From Sphingopyxis sp. H050 (GTDB lineage: Bacteria; Pseudomonadota; Alphaproteobacteria; Sphingomonadales; Sphingomonadaceae): DNA of 64,000 bases. Within the stretch, counting starts at the first letter, position 1. The number at the start of each line of letters is the position of its first letter. The position numbers were made by a program, and so were the translations under genes. The DNA lies in the NCBI RefSeq assembly GCF_001468265.1, contig NZ_LNRZ01000001.1, forward strand, positions 496,001 through 560,000. Reading direction: 5' to 3'. Below are positions 18,844 to 26,816 of this stretch, one piece after another. A model generated the notes under the pieces. That model saw nothing but the letters and a program-made list of their open reading frames with translations. It was not told the origin of the DNA and did no database searches.

Positions 18844-20321
18844 TGGAGCGGGCAGACGGCAATTTGCGAAGCAACCTCGCGGAGCGCGCGCGAGGGGTCG
18901 GATCGCTGCGCGACTTCCTGGAGCTTCTCGAGGAGCATGGGCAGGCGGTTCGCTGGAGCGACCGCGTCATGCCCGAACCCGACCTTCGCAATATCGCCGT
19001 CGCGGCTTCGCGGGACGTCAACAACGCGCCGGCGATCATATTCGACAATATTGCGGGTTATCCGGGGAAGCGAACGGTCGTCGGCGTCCATGGTTCGTGG
19101 GACAATATCGCGCTGCTTCTCGGGCAGCCCAAGGGAACCACGATCAGGGAGATGTTCTTCGATATCGCGGGTCGATGGGGCGATGCCTCGGCGCAGATCA
19201 GCCGCGTGTCGGAAGGGCAGGCGCCCGTCCACGAATGTCGCCACGAAGAGAATATCAACCTCTATGATATTCTGCCCGTTTACAGGATCAACGAATATGA
19301 TGGCGGCTTCTATCTTGCGAAGGCGTCGGTCGCATCGCGCGATCCGCTCGAACCGGACGATTTCGGCAAGCAGAATGTCGGTATCTACCGCCTGCAGATC
19401 CAGGGACCCGATCGCTTCAGCCTGATGACGATCCCGGCCCATGACATGGGCCGGCAGATCCTGGCCGCGGAGCGGGAAGGGGTCCCGCTCAAGGTCGCGG
19501 TGATGCTCGGCAATCATCCGGGCGTTGCGCTTTTTGCCGCGACCCCGATCGGATATGATGAATCCGAATATGCCTATGCCTCGGCGATGATGGGAGCACC
19601 GATACGCCTCACCAACTCCGGAAACGGTATCGATATCCTCGCCGACAGCGAGATCGTGATCGAAGCGGAACTCGTCCTGGGCGAGCGCGTCTTCGAGGGA
19701 CCGTTTGGAGAATTCCCGGGCTCGTACAGCGGGGTTCGGCGCGCCCCGGTATTCAAGGTGACGGCGGTATCGCACCGGCAGAACCCGATTTTCGAGAATA
19801 TCTACATCGGGAGGGGCTGGACCGAACATGACACGCTGATCGGCCTTCATACCTCCGCGCCGATCTATGCGCAGCTCCGCCAGACCTTTCCTGAAGTCAC
19901 CGCGGTTAATGCGCTTTACCAGCATGGGCTGACAGGCATCATTGCGGTCAAGAACCGGATGGCGGGCTTCGCCAAGTCGGTGGCACTCCGCGCCCTCGGG
20001 ACTCCGCACGGCCTGATGTATCTCAAGAATCTGATCATGGTCGATGCCGACATCGATCCGTTCGACCTGAACCAGGTCATGTGGGCCCTATCGACCCGAA
20101 CGCGCGCCGACGACATCATCGTGCTGCCCAATATGGCAATGGTCCCGATCGATCCTGCCGCCGTGACGCCCGGGAAAGGGCATCATCTCATTATCGATGC
20201 GACCAGCTACCTACCGCCTGATCCGGTCGGCGAGGCTCATCTGGTATCCCCGCCCACCGGACCGGAAATCGAAGAACTTGGCAAACGCATTCGCCAGATG
20301 CAGCGAGGAGACGTGCGGTGA
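18843..20321 (+). CDS. vdcC: UbiD-family phenolic acid decarboxylase, catalytic subunit (VdcC-like)
   Basis: A 492 aa prenyl-FMN-dependent decarboxylase. The family core is clear: VGVHGSWDNIALLLG, VGIYRLQIQGPDRFSLM, the catalytic-Glu region LGERVFEGPFGEFPGSY and NPIFENIYIGRGWTEHDTL. With UbiX (14585) and the small subunit at 20318 it forms the three-gene non-oxidative hydroxyarylic acid decarboxylase set (vdcBCD, bsdBCD). The expected reaction is 4-hydroxybenzoate to phenol, or vanillate to guaiacol. ATG 18843 overlaps the stop codon of the aldehyde dehydrogenase gene. The exact acid is not known. Confidence 0.92.
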   Translation: MERADGNLRSNLAERARGVGSLRDFLELLEEHGQAVRWSDRVMPEPDLRNIAVAASRDVNNAPAIIFDNIAGYPGKRTVVGVHGSWDNIALLLGQPKGTTIREMFFDIAGRWGDASAQISRVSEGQAPVHECRHEENINLYDILPVYRINEYDGGFYLAKASVASRDPLEPDDFGKQNVGIYRLQIQGPDRFSLMTIPAHDMGRQILAAEREGVPLKVAVMLGNHPGVALFAATPIGYDESEYAYASAMMGAPIRLTNSGNGIDILADSEIVIEAELVLGERVFEGPFGEFPGSYSGVRRAPVFKVTAVSHRQNPIFENIYIGRGWTEHDTLIGLHTSAPIYAQLRQTFPEVTAVNALYQHGLTGIIAVKNRMAGFAKSVALRALGTPHGLMYLKNLIMVDADIDPFDLNQVMWALSTRTRADDIIVLPNMAMVPIDPAAVTPGKGHHLIIDATSYLPPDPVGEAHLVSPPTGPEIEELGKRIRQMQRGDVR

Positions 20322-20557
20322 CGCCAGCGCAATGCCCAAGATGCGGATCCGACGGTAGCACCGCCGATTTTCGCGGTGTCGATGACGGTGAGACCGTCTG
20401 GACGATCTGGCGCTGTAACGATTGCTGCTTTTCCTGGCGCGACAGCGAGCCGGCAAGCGCGATCGACCGCAAGCTGCGCGCCGGGGAATTCGCTCTCGAC
20501 ATTTCGGACCCCGGGCGGTTCCCGGTCGTCCTCCAGCCTTCGAACTTCCAGAAATAG
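20318..20557 (+). CDS. vdcD: phenolic acid decarboxylase small subunit (VdcD/BsdD-like)
   Basis: A 79 aa zinc-ribbon-like protein with C6-P-x-C9 and C33-x2-C36-C37, followed by FSWRDSEP, a hallmark of the D subunit of non-oxidative hydroxyarylic acid decarboxylases. These subunits are needed for full activity of some vdcBCD systems, though their mechanism is unclear. It starts with GTG, overlapping the UbiD gene by 4 bp. Its presence distinguishes this set from ubiquinone-biosynthetic UbiD/UbiX. Confidence 0.9.
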   Translation: MTPAQCPRCGSDGSTADFRGVDDGETVWTIWRCNDCCFSWRDSEPASAIDRKLRAGEFALDISDPGRFPVVLQPSNFQK

Positions 20558-20566
20558 GAGCTCCAA

Positions 20567-22027
20567 ATGGACGCGACGCGACAAGCCGCGGCGGTCAACG
20601 CCATTGAAGCTTCGGTGGGAGGCGCCAGTTTGACGCGCGATCCCGCGATGTTGGAGCCGTTTCGATCGGGACGCAATCTGCCGATAGCGATTGTCGCGCC
20701 GGCCGGCGAGGAGGAGCTTTCCAGGATCCTCGCCGCGGCACGGTCGGCAGGCGCCGCACTTCAGCCGGCATCCCGGGCGGCGCCGGGGCGCGATGCAGCC
20801 GCGCGCGACAAGATCATCATCCTCGACCTTTCCCGCATGAACAAGATCCTCGAGGTGAACGAGGAACTCGCTTATTGTCTGGTCGAACCGGGCGTCACCT
20901 TCCAGCAATTGTCCGAGCATATCAGCGAGCGCGGCCTCAGACTCGGGATCGATTGCCCCGGCGATCCCGATGAGTCTGTCGCTGATGCCTTCATCCAGCG
21001 CCGCGCCGGTTATACGCCATATGCAGACCATTATCTCATGCAATGTGGCCTCGAGGTCATGTTGGCCGACGGTCGCAGCGTGCGGACGGGCATGGGAGCC
21101 ATGCCCAAGAGCACATGCTGGCAGCTGTTCAAATTCGGGTACGGCCCATGGGTTGACGGCCTCTTCACGCAGTCCGACCTCGGGATCGTCACGAAGGTCG
21201 GCCTCTGGCTGATGCCCAGTCCGCCCGCGGCCAAGCCTTTCGCGGTAACCGTGCCGGGAGAAGACGACCTTGCGGCCCTCTTCGACGTGCTCGGTCCGCT
21301 CAAGACCAACATGGTGGTTCCGAACGGCGTTGCGGTCGCGAATGCCCTGCATGAGGCAGCCCTCGCGGGCAAGACCCGACGCGACTTCGCCGGGTCCGGA
21401 CCAATGAAGGCCAGCGAGATCGGAAAGGCCGGAGCGTCGTTAGGTCTTGGATATTGGACGCTCTACGGCTCGCTTTACGGCTTGCCCGAAAATGTCTCCA
21501 TTGCCTGGTCGATGATCTCGGATGCTTTCTCGTCGATCAACGGCGCGCGCATTCTGTCGGGCACGGACTTCGCGAACCGCGGGTTGTGGGATTGGCGGGC
21601 CGGCATGATGAGCGGATCCGTCGGCGCGCCTCCGGGGCGCGTGCCTGCATGGGCCGGCGGATCGTCGATGCGCGTCAGCCCCGTGAGCCCCGTCGACGGC
21701 GCGGACGTCTTGCGCCTCTACGAGCTGTCGCGGGACGCTGCCGGGCGTCATGGGTTCGACTTGTTGACAGAAGCCAACGCAATTTGGCGCTCCGCTCAGC
21801 ATCTGCAGCATATTTGCTGGAATGGAAGCAGCGAGGGTAACGCGAAGGTTCGAACCTGCGCGCAGGAAATCATCGAAGCGCAAGCGAGCGCCGGTTTCGG
21901 TCAGACGCATGTGGAAGCTTCGCTGGCGGGGGCTGCCCGGGCAAGTTACGAGAGCGGCGCCACGGCGCAGCTCCACGCCCGGGTCAAGCGCGCGCTCGAT
22001 CCCGCAAATCTTTTTGTTTCTGCCTGA
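20567..22027 (+). CDS. 4-cresol dehydrogenase-type flavoprotein, paralogue 2 without canonical flavinylation residues
   Basis: A 486 aa VAO/PCMH-family protein related to the gene at 15798 (shared YCLVEPGVTFQQL, RRAGYTPYADHYLMQCGLEVML, GYWTLYGSLYGLPENV, DPANLF). The PCMH-domain TIGTGRNFAYGG stretch is replaced by a Pro/Ala-rich LQPASRAAPGRDAAA segment. The residues aligning with the two known covalent flavin sites are W343 (WDWRAGMM) and S367 (GGSSMRVSP), instead of Tyr and His. It may bind FAD non-covalently or act as a non-catalytic partner of paralogue 1. It sits between vdcD and the cytochrome gene, with a GGAGCTCC ribosome binding region. Confidence 0.85.
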   Translation: MDATRQAAAVNAIEASVGGASLTRDPAMLEPFRSGRNLPIAIVAPAGEEELSRILAAARSAGAALQPASRAAPGRDAAARDKIIILDLSRMNKILEVNEELAYCLVEPGVTFQQLSEHISERGLRLGIDCPGDPDESVADAFIQRRAGYTPYADHYLMQCGLEVMLADGRSVRTGMGAMPKSTCWQLFKFGYGPWVDGLFTQSDLGIVTKVGLWLMPSPPAAKPFAVTVPGEDDLAALFDVLGPLKTNMVVPNGVAVANALHEAALAGKTRRDFAGSGPMKASEIGKAGASLGLGYWTLYGSLYGLPENVSIAWSMISDAFSSINGARILSGTDFANRGLWDWRAGMMSGSVGAPPGRVPAWAGGSSMRVSPVSPVDGADVLRLYELSRDAAGRHGFDLLTEANAIWRSAQHLQHICWNGSSEGNAKVRTCAQEIIEAQASAGFGQTHVEASLAGAARASYESGATAQLHARVKRALDPANLFVSA

Positions 22028-22049
22028 GCGGCGCAGAGGAGCTCGAACC

Positions 22050-22409
22050 ATGAAGATGGGAATTCCGGCTATCGCCCTGCTGATACTCGCAGCCTGCTCG
22101 AAGCAGAACGGGGAGGTCAAGCCGGACGGGATGGAACTCTACGCCCTCCACTGCGCGGGCTGCCACGATCCGGGTCCGGGTCATCCCGGAACGATGCTTC
22201 TTCAGGAGCTTGATCGCCCGGTCGCTTCGCTGATCGGCCGAACCGACCTCGACGGCGATTATGTCCATTCGGTCGTGCGCAACGGTCTTGTCGAGATGCC
22301 GCCGTTTCGGCCGACCGAGATATCGGAAGACGATCTCCAACTCCTCATAACCTATCTCAAGACGGCAAAGGTTCCGCCGAAGCCGCCGGCCCGGCCGACT
22401 GGAGGATGA
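22050..22409 (+). CDS. lipoprotein c-type cytochrome, probable electron acceptor of the flavoprotein(s)
   Basis: A 119 aa protein with a lipobox (LLILAAC, lipidated C16), a haem-binding C35-A-G-C38-H39 and a downstream Met in VEMPPFRP that could be the sixth ligand, so a small mono-haem cytochrome anchored on the periplasmic face. In 4-cresol dehydrogenase the flavoprotein (PchF) hands electrons to a cytochrome subunit (PchC), and this gene is placed to do the same job. It has its own AGAGGAGCT ribosome binding site. Longer upstream frames run through the flavoprotein gene and are rejected. Its 3' end overlaps the convergent gene by 53 bp. Confidence 0.9.
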   Translation: MKMGIPAIALLILAACSKQNGEVKPDGMELYALHCAGCHDPGPGHPGTMLLQELDRPVASLIGRTDLDGDYVHSVVRNGLVEMPPFRPTEISEDDLQLLITYLKTAKVPPKPPARPTGG

Positions 22410-22902
22410 GCCTCGCGAGGTGGTGAAGATCTGGGGCTGCGGCGATTGCACCGGTTGCACGGGCATAGGCAGCGAGGCTCAGATCTGCCGCGTCAACGGG
22501 GTTTTGAATGCTCGCGGCCGACGATAGCCGCGCCGATGTCGCCAATATCTGTTGTACGAGGCGTTCGCCTGCAAGTTCTGCCTCTTTCACCAGGGCACGG
22601 GTGCGCGCAGCCGCTGGAGCGATATCATCTTCGGCCTCTGCTGCCGCCTTCAGCCATCTGCGCGCGCGACGGAGCGGCCAAACCACCTCGGCGTTGGTCG
22701 GTGCGACCTCGCCCACGAGACGCTCGATGTCGCATTCTTCGACCGATGCCGACCGGCTTTGCGCGATCCAGCAGCAGAACAGCAGGACATTGACGTCGAG
22801 CCCATGATCGTCCTGCAAGGTCAGGCACAGGCGGGCAACACCGGGGCGAGCGTAGGCGTCTAGAGAGAAATTCCAGAAAAAGTCCGGGTCGAGTTCAATC
22901 AT
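22357..22902 (-). CDS. TIGR02444 family protein (DUF2390)
   Basis: A 181 aa protein whose N-terminus (FFWNFSLDAYARPGVARLCLTLQDDHGLDVNVLLFCCWIA) matches the TIGR02444/DUF2390 family of small helical proteins of unknown function. The tail is Ala-rich and helical. It is convergent with the cytochrome c gene and overlaps its coding end, which is unusual but possible, as the overlap falls in low-complexity C-terminal codons of both. There is no clear functional link to the catabolic genes; it may be an ordinary chromosomal gene flanking the operon. Confidence 0.75.
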   Translation of the reverse strand: MIELDPDFFWNFSLDAYARPGVARLCLTLQDDHGLDVNVLLFCCWIAQSRSASVEECDIERLVGEVAPTNAEVVWPLRRARRWLKAAAEAEDDIAPAAARTRALVKEAELAGERLVQQILATSARLSSAASIQNPVDAADLSLAAYARATGAIAAAPDLHHLARLILQSAGPAASAEPLPS

Positions 22903-22965
22903 CGCCTGACCACCGAGTGGCCTTAAAGACCGGGCTCAGCAGGCGACGACACCGCGAGCGCCGGT

Positions 22966-23916
22966 TCAGGATGCAGCACGCGCCTCGTCCGGCTGCCATC
23001 CCATCGCGAGACTCGCCTCATTGGCCGCGGCTTTCACCTTGTCAACATTGCCCTGGCAGAAGAAGTGCTTGTCGGACATCCGGCCAAGGACACCGATCAC
23101 GGCTACCGTCTTGCCCTGCATGTCGAAAATCGGCACCGAGATGGCGGCAAGCCCAGGTACGACCTGACCATCAACCTTGGCATAGCCCTGGCGCCGGATC
23201 TCGAACAGCATTCCCTGAAGTTCCGTCTCGTCGATCGCCGCGCGAGCCGCCCGCTCGCGCTCGAGGAGGGTTTTATAGGCAAGCGGCGGCTGGAAGGCCA
23301 TGAACGTCAGGCCTGCCGAGGAGTGCTGGATTGGAAGGACCGAACCCACGTGCAGCGACGTCGCTATGGGAACGCCTCCGTCGAGCCAGCGGATAATCGT
23401 CGGGCCATAGTCGCCCCAGATCGTGAGCAGCCCCGTGGTTTGAAGGTCATCGGCGAGTTGCCGCAGGTAGGCGGTCGTAATCCGGATCACATCGAGCCGC
23501 GAAAGGGCGGATAGGCCGACCTTGAGGGCCATCGGACCAAGCGAATATCGGCCGTCGGAAGGCTCCTGCTGAACCAGCCCGGTGTTGATATAGGCCAGGA
23601 GATAACGGTGAGCCTGACTCCGCGACATGGCCGCAGCGGCCGCGATGTCTCGTAGGGGAGCACAGCCGCCAGGGCAGGAAATGAGAGCTTCAAGTACGCG
23701 GACGCCCGTCTCGACCGACTGGATACTCTTCCGGGGCCTTGGGGCCTGAGCCGATCGGGGTGCCCGCGAACCAGTTTGGGCAGGCGCCTCGGAGGGTGCG
23801 ATGTTGTCGTCTTCCACGTTCGTCTTGCGCACGCTCTTGCCGAGTCGTTCCAAAGTATTTCCATTCCAGTCTATGCAAGTCCGCGGCCCGTCACAGAAAG
23901 CGCGAACCACGATCAC
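22966..23916 (-). CDS. IclR-family transcriptional regulator
   Basis: The protein has an N-terminal winged helix (VLEALISCPGG..LRDIAAAAAMSRSQAHRYLLAY) and a C-terminal effector domain (LLTIWGDYGPTIIRWLDGG, VGSVLPIQHSSAGLTFMAF, GLAAISVPIFDMQGK). IclR proteins commonly activate or repress aromatic pathway operons in response to an aromatic acid. The longest frame starts at GTG 23916, but the first ~28 residues are atypical; GTG 23832, opening VRKTNVEDDN, is the likelier start. It is the best candidate for binding the TTGCACA elements in this island. Confidence 0.88.
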   Translation of the reverse strand: MIVVRAFCDGPRTCIDWNGNTLERLGKSVRKTNVEDDNIAPSEAPAQTGSRAPRSAQAPRPRKSIQSVETGVRVLEALISCPGGCAPLRDIAAAAAMSRSQAHRYLLAYINTGLVQQEPSDGRYSLGPMALKVGLSALSRLDVIRITTAYLRQLADDLQTTGLLTIWGDYGPTIIRWLDGGVPIATSLHVGSVLPIQHSSAGLTFMAFQPPLAYKTLLERERAARAAIDETELQGMLFEIRRQGYAKVDGQVVPGLAAISVPIFDMQGKTVAVIGVLGRMSDKHFFCQGNVDKVKAAANEASLAMGWQPDEARAAS

Positions 23917-24061
23917 TATAAGCTCGCTAGATACAATTCATCGCGCGCAATGCAAAGGCGTTTCTTGGTCGGGAACGGGTGCATTCCTATGCGGTCGTGG
24001 CGCTACGCGTGCGATCCCCGGCGCCATAAGGGCCCCGCAAAGCTGGATATCCGCCTGCGCC

Positions 24062-25042
24062 CTAGCGTGAGATCGGCTCAGCTTCGGCTGCCTTGGGCTC
24101 TGCTTCGCCGACCGTGGGCGAGGCCTCGGCCCCTCGGCGCGTCGCCAGGAAAACGCCCGACGCCACGAGCACCGCACCCACGAGGTGAAACGGCGCGAGG
24201 CGCTCGCCCAGCAGCAGGATCGCAAGTCCAACCCCGAATATCGGCGGCAGGTTCATATAGATGCTGGCGCGGGAGATGCCGATGAGGTCGACTGATCGAT
24301 TGAAGAAGAAGTAGGCGAGAAGCGACGGGAATATTCCCACATAGAGAATGGCAAGAACGACCTCGGCCCGTGCCGCCATATAATGGCCTTGGGCGATCTC
24401 CAGGGAATATGGCAGCGCGATACTGGCCGCCCCGACACCGAACAGGGTGACCAGGAAGCTTAGCTGATGGATCGCGGGCCGTTTGCGCAGCAGCGTCGAG
24501 TATAGCGAATATAGAAAGACGCCGAAGAGCGCGGCGGCATCTCCGCGGTTGAATGTCATGGCGAGCAGGTTCGCCATGCTGCCCTGCGCCACGATCACCA
24601 ATAGTCCTGCGAGGGAAACCAGAGTGCCCACGAGCTGGCCAGGCGTGATCTTGTCTCTGAAGACCAGTGTTGAAAGAAGCAGGATCATAGACGGCATCGC
24701 GCCTTGCATCATCAGATTGTTCGTCGCCGTGGTATATTGAAGCCCCCAATAGACGACGAGGGCAAACGCCCCGATACCCAAGGTTCCGAGCAGCGCGAGC
24801 ATTTTCCACTCGCGCAGGATTTCCCTGCGGTCGTCGACAAGATGCGGCCAGGCGAAGATCATACCGACGCCCATAGCCACGACCCACCGCCAGAACGCCA
24901 TCCCCAAGGGTGACACCAGATGGTGGACGGCCCGCGCGACGATGGGGTTGAGTGCCCAGAAAAGCGACGCGGAACACAGTAGCAGGCTCGCCGAGCCCCA
25001 AATCCGGTCGCGAACGGCCATCATATGCTTACCGACATTCAA
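24062..25042 (-). CDS. EamA/DMT-family transporter
   Basis: A 326 aa membrane protein with two EamA repeats and about ten hydrophobic segments, for example SLLLCSASLFWALNPIVARA at the start of repeat 1 and VVLAILYVGIFPSLLAYFFF in repeat 2. Members export metabolites or amino acids; some take up aromatic acids. It is divergent from the CoA-transferase gene across a 500-bp gap that carries a TTGCACATAG element, so it may belong to the same regulon. The C-terminal ~25 residues are Glu/Ala-rich and cytosolic. Confidence 0.85.
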   Translation of the reverse strand: MNVGKHMMAVRDRIWGSASLLLCSASLFWALNPIVARAVHHLVSPLGMAFWRWVVAMGVGMIFAWPHLVDDRREILREWKMLALLGTLGIGAFALVVYWGLQYTTATNNLMMQGAMPSMILLLSTLVFRDKITPGQLVGTLVSLAGLLVIVAQGSMANLLAMTFNRGDAAALFGVFLYSLYSTLLRKRPAIHQLSFLVTLFGVGAASIALPYSLEIAQGHYMAARAEVVLAILYVGIFPSLLAYFFFNRSVDLIGISRASIYMNLPPIFGVGLAILLLGERLAPFHLVGAVLVASGVFLATRRGAEASPTVGEAEPKAAEAEPISR

Positions 25043-25543
25043 CAGCTCCTTTTCCGGGTTGCGCGGTCGCTCTCCGGATCAGGCGAACAGGCTTGAATAA
25101 CGAGCCTTGCTGAGCCATTGAGTATTGCACATAGTGCATCACATTCGTCGTAATGCAATAGCGGGGTGGGGGGCGACATGGATTTCCGGGACGAACAGCG
25201 AAGTGGCGGGCTTGTCGAGGAGCTGGCCCGATGGGGACATGCTGACCCGGAAAGGACCGGTAGATCCGTCAGCGCGACGATCGCTCCGATCGCAGCGCGA
25301 CGCGCCGGCAATTCTTCCCGGTCCGCTCCGGCGTCTCCACCGCGAGCCGAGATGGAGTGCTGATGGATTCGGATGTGAAATATCTTGGGCAGTCGGCGTC
25401 GTGGAACGGCTTGCTCGGGCTTGGGAATCTGGAAGCCGGGCCTGATGTCACTTCGCCACGAGCGGGGCGGCGTGATGCGCCATGCGACGTCCGGGTCGAG
25501 ACGTTAAGATGACAAGCGGGCCCTTCGCGAAGAGATGTGAGCA
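25043..25543. promoter_or_regulatory. 501-bp intergenic region with TTGCACATAG operator candidate
   Basis: The divergent gap between the EamA gene and the CoA-transferase gene. At 25116-25160 it contains ATTGAGTATTGCACATAGTG and then TAATGCAATAG. The core ATTGCACATAG is identical to the reverse-strand site at 12821-12831. The remainder holds two short open frames (listed separately) and no recognisable RNA or repeat. Confidence 0.45.
25178..25363 (+). CDS. hypothetical small protein (low-confidence)
   Basis: A 61 aa frame starting MDFRDEQRSGGLVEELARWG, preceded by a GGGGGGCG ribosome-binding-like stretch. Its stop codon overlaps, as TGATG, the start of a second short frame, 25363-25512 (49 aa, MDSDVKYLGQSASWNGLLG). 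The tail is Ser/Ala/Arg-rich and may be fortuitous. I do not recognise either product. They could be a remnant of an older gene or leader peptides. Confidence 0.25.
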   Translation: MDFRDEQRSGGLVEELARWGHADPERTGRSVSATIAPIAARRAGNSSRSAPASPPRAEMEC

Positions 25544-26749
25544 ATGAACCGGTTGCTCGCGGGCGTCCGGATTCTTGACCTTAGTCGCGTGCTGGCTGGG
25601 CCATGGGCGACGCAGCTCATGGCCGATATGGGGGCCACCGTGATCAAGGTCGAACGACCGCAGGAGGGGGACGATACGCGCAAATGGGGTCCCCCATGGC
25701 TGCACCGGAATGATGTGCAGACTTCGGCCTATTACTTGTGCGCAAATCGCGGCAAGCTGGCGCTCGCCGCCGACTTCGCCAGCTCCGAAGGTCAGGAACT
25801 CGTCCGGACCCTGGCCGCCGGGTCGGACGTCGTCGTCGAGAATTTCAAGGTTGGCGTGCTCAAGCGATATGGATTGGACGCGGAAAGCCTGCGCTCTCTT
25901 AATCCCCGGCTGGTCTATTGCTCGGTCACGGGATTTGGCCAGGATGGCCCCTACAGCGGCCGCCCGGGCTACGACTTTATCGCTCAGGGCATGGGAGGCC
26001 TGATGAGCGTGACGGGCTCTGCCGAAAGCGGTCCCATGAAAACAGGCGTCGCGCTCTCGGATATCATGACCGGCCTATACGCCACGGCTGCGATCCTTGC
26101 CGCTCTCTTCAAGCAGGGTCGCACCGGCTCCGGTTGTCATCTCGACGTTTCCTTGCTCGACGTAACGGTCGCGACGCTCGCAAATCAGGCCTTCAACTAT
26201 TTTGCGACTGGGCAGAACCCGCCCCGCTACGGGAATGCGCATCCCAATATCGTTCCCTATCAATCATTCCTGGCCGCTGACCGCGGGATCAATCTCGCGA
26301 TAGGAAATGATTCGCAATTCCGGCGATTGTGTGAAGCGGTCGGCCGCCCGTATCTTGCAGAAGATCCCCGCTTCGCCACCAATGGCTCCCGCGCCGCTCA
26401 CAAGTCTGCGCTTGAGTGCGAACTGGTCCCGTTGTTCGCCGCAGCCAGCGCCGACACATGGATCGAGAGGCTGGACGCGGCCGGTGTCCCGGCAGGGCCG
26501 ATCAACGAGATCGCCGACGTATTTGCCGATCCTCATGTCCGGCACCGGGGAATGAAGGTCGAACTCCAACATGAACATCTCGGTGACCTTCCCGGCGTCG
26601 CAAGCCCGATCATGATCGACGGGAAGCGGGCTGTCGCTTCGAGCGCGCCACCGATGCTCGGTGAAAACACCGACGAAATTCTGGCTCGCGACCTCGGTTT
26701 GAACTCCGGCCAAATCGCCGCTTTGCGGGCTCGGGGCATTGTCGGATGA
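25544..26749 (+). CDS. class III CoA-transferase (CaiB/BaiF family)
   Basis: The 401 aa enzyme carries the family's N-terminal signature (LAGVRILDLSRVLAGPWATQLMADMGATVIKVE), the catalytic Asp region RPGYDFIAQGMGGLM and the RGxK-type C-terminal part. It moves CoA between carboxylic acids. Adjacent to an aromatic-acid cluster, it may activate a dicarboxylic or aromatic acid intermediate. No CoA-dependent ring pathway is visible nearby, so its role is unassigned. The GntR gene downstream begins just after it. Confidence 0.9.
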   Translation: MNRLLAGVRILDLSRVLAGPWATQLMADMGATVIKVERPQEGDDTRKWGPPWLHRNDVQTSAYYLCANRGKLALAADFASSEGQELVRTLAAGSDVVVENFKVGVLKRYGLDAESLRSLNPRLVYCSVTGFGQDGPYSGRPGYDFIAQGMGGLMSVTGSAESGPMKTGVALSDIMTGLYATAAILAALFKQGRTGSGCHLDVSLLDVTVATLANQAFNYFATGQNPPRYGNAHPNIVPYQSFLAADRGINLAIGNDSQFRRLCEAVGRPYLAEDPRFATNGSRAAHKSALECELVPLFAAASADTWIERLDAAGVPAGPINEIADVFADPHVRHRGMKVELQHEHLGDLPGVASPIMIDGKRAVASSAPPMLGENTDEILARDLGLNSGQIAALRARGIVG

Positions 26750-26816
26750 GACTAGGGATCGCTTGGGTCCGGGCGGGGCTAACCAACGTCCGAATAGCGA
26801 GCGCGAGGCTCGAGCG

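Noticed and set aside
14585..20321. Ubiquinone-biosynthetic UbiX/UbiD
   Set aside because: The accompanying VdcD zinc-ribbon subunit and the oxidase and aldehyde dehydrogenase genes between them point to catabolic phenolic acid decarboxylation.
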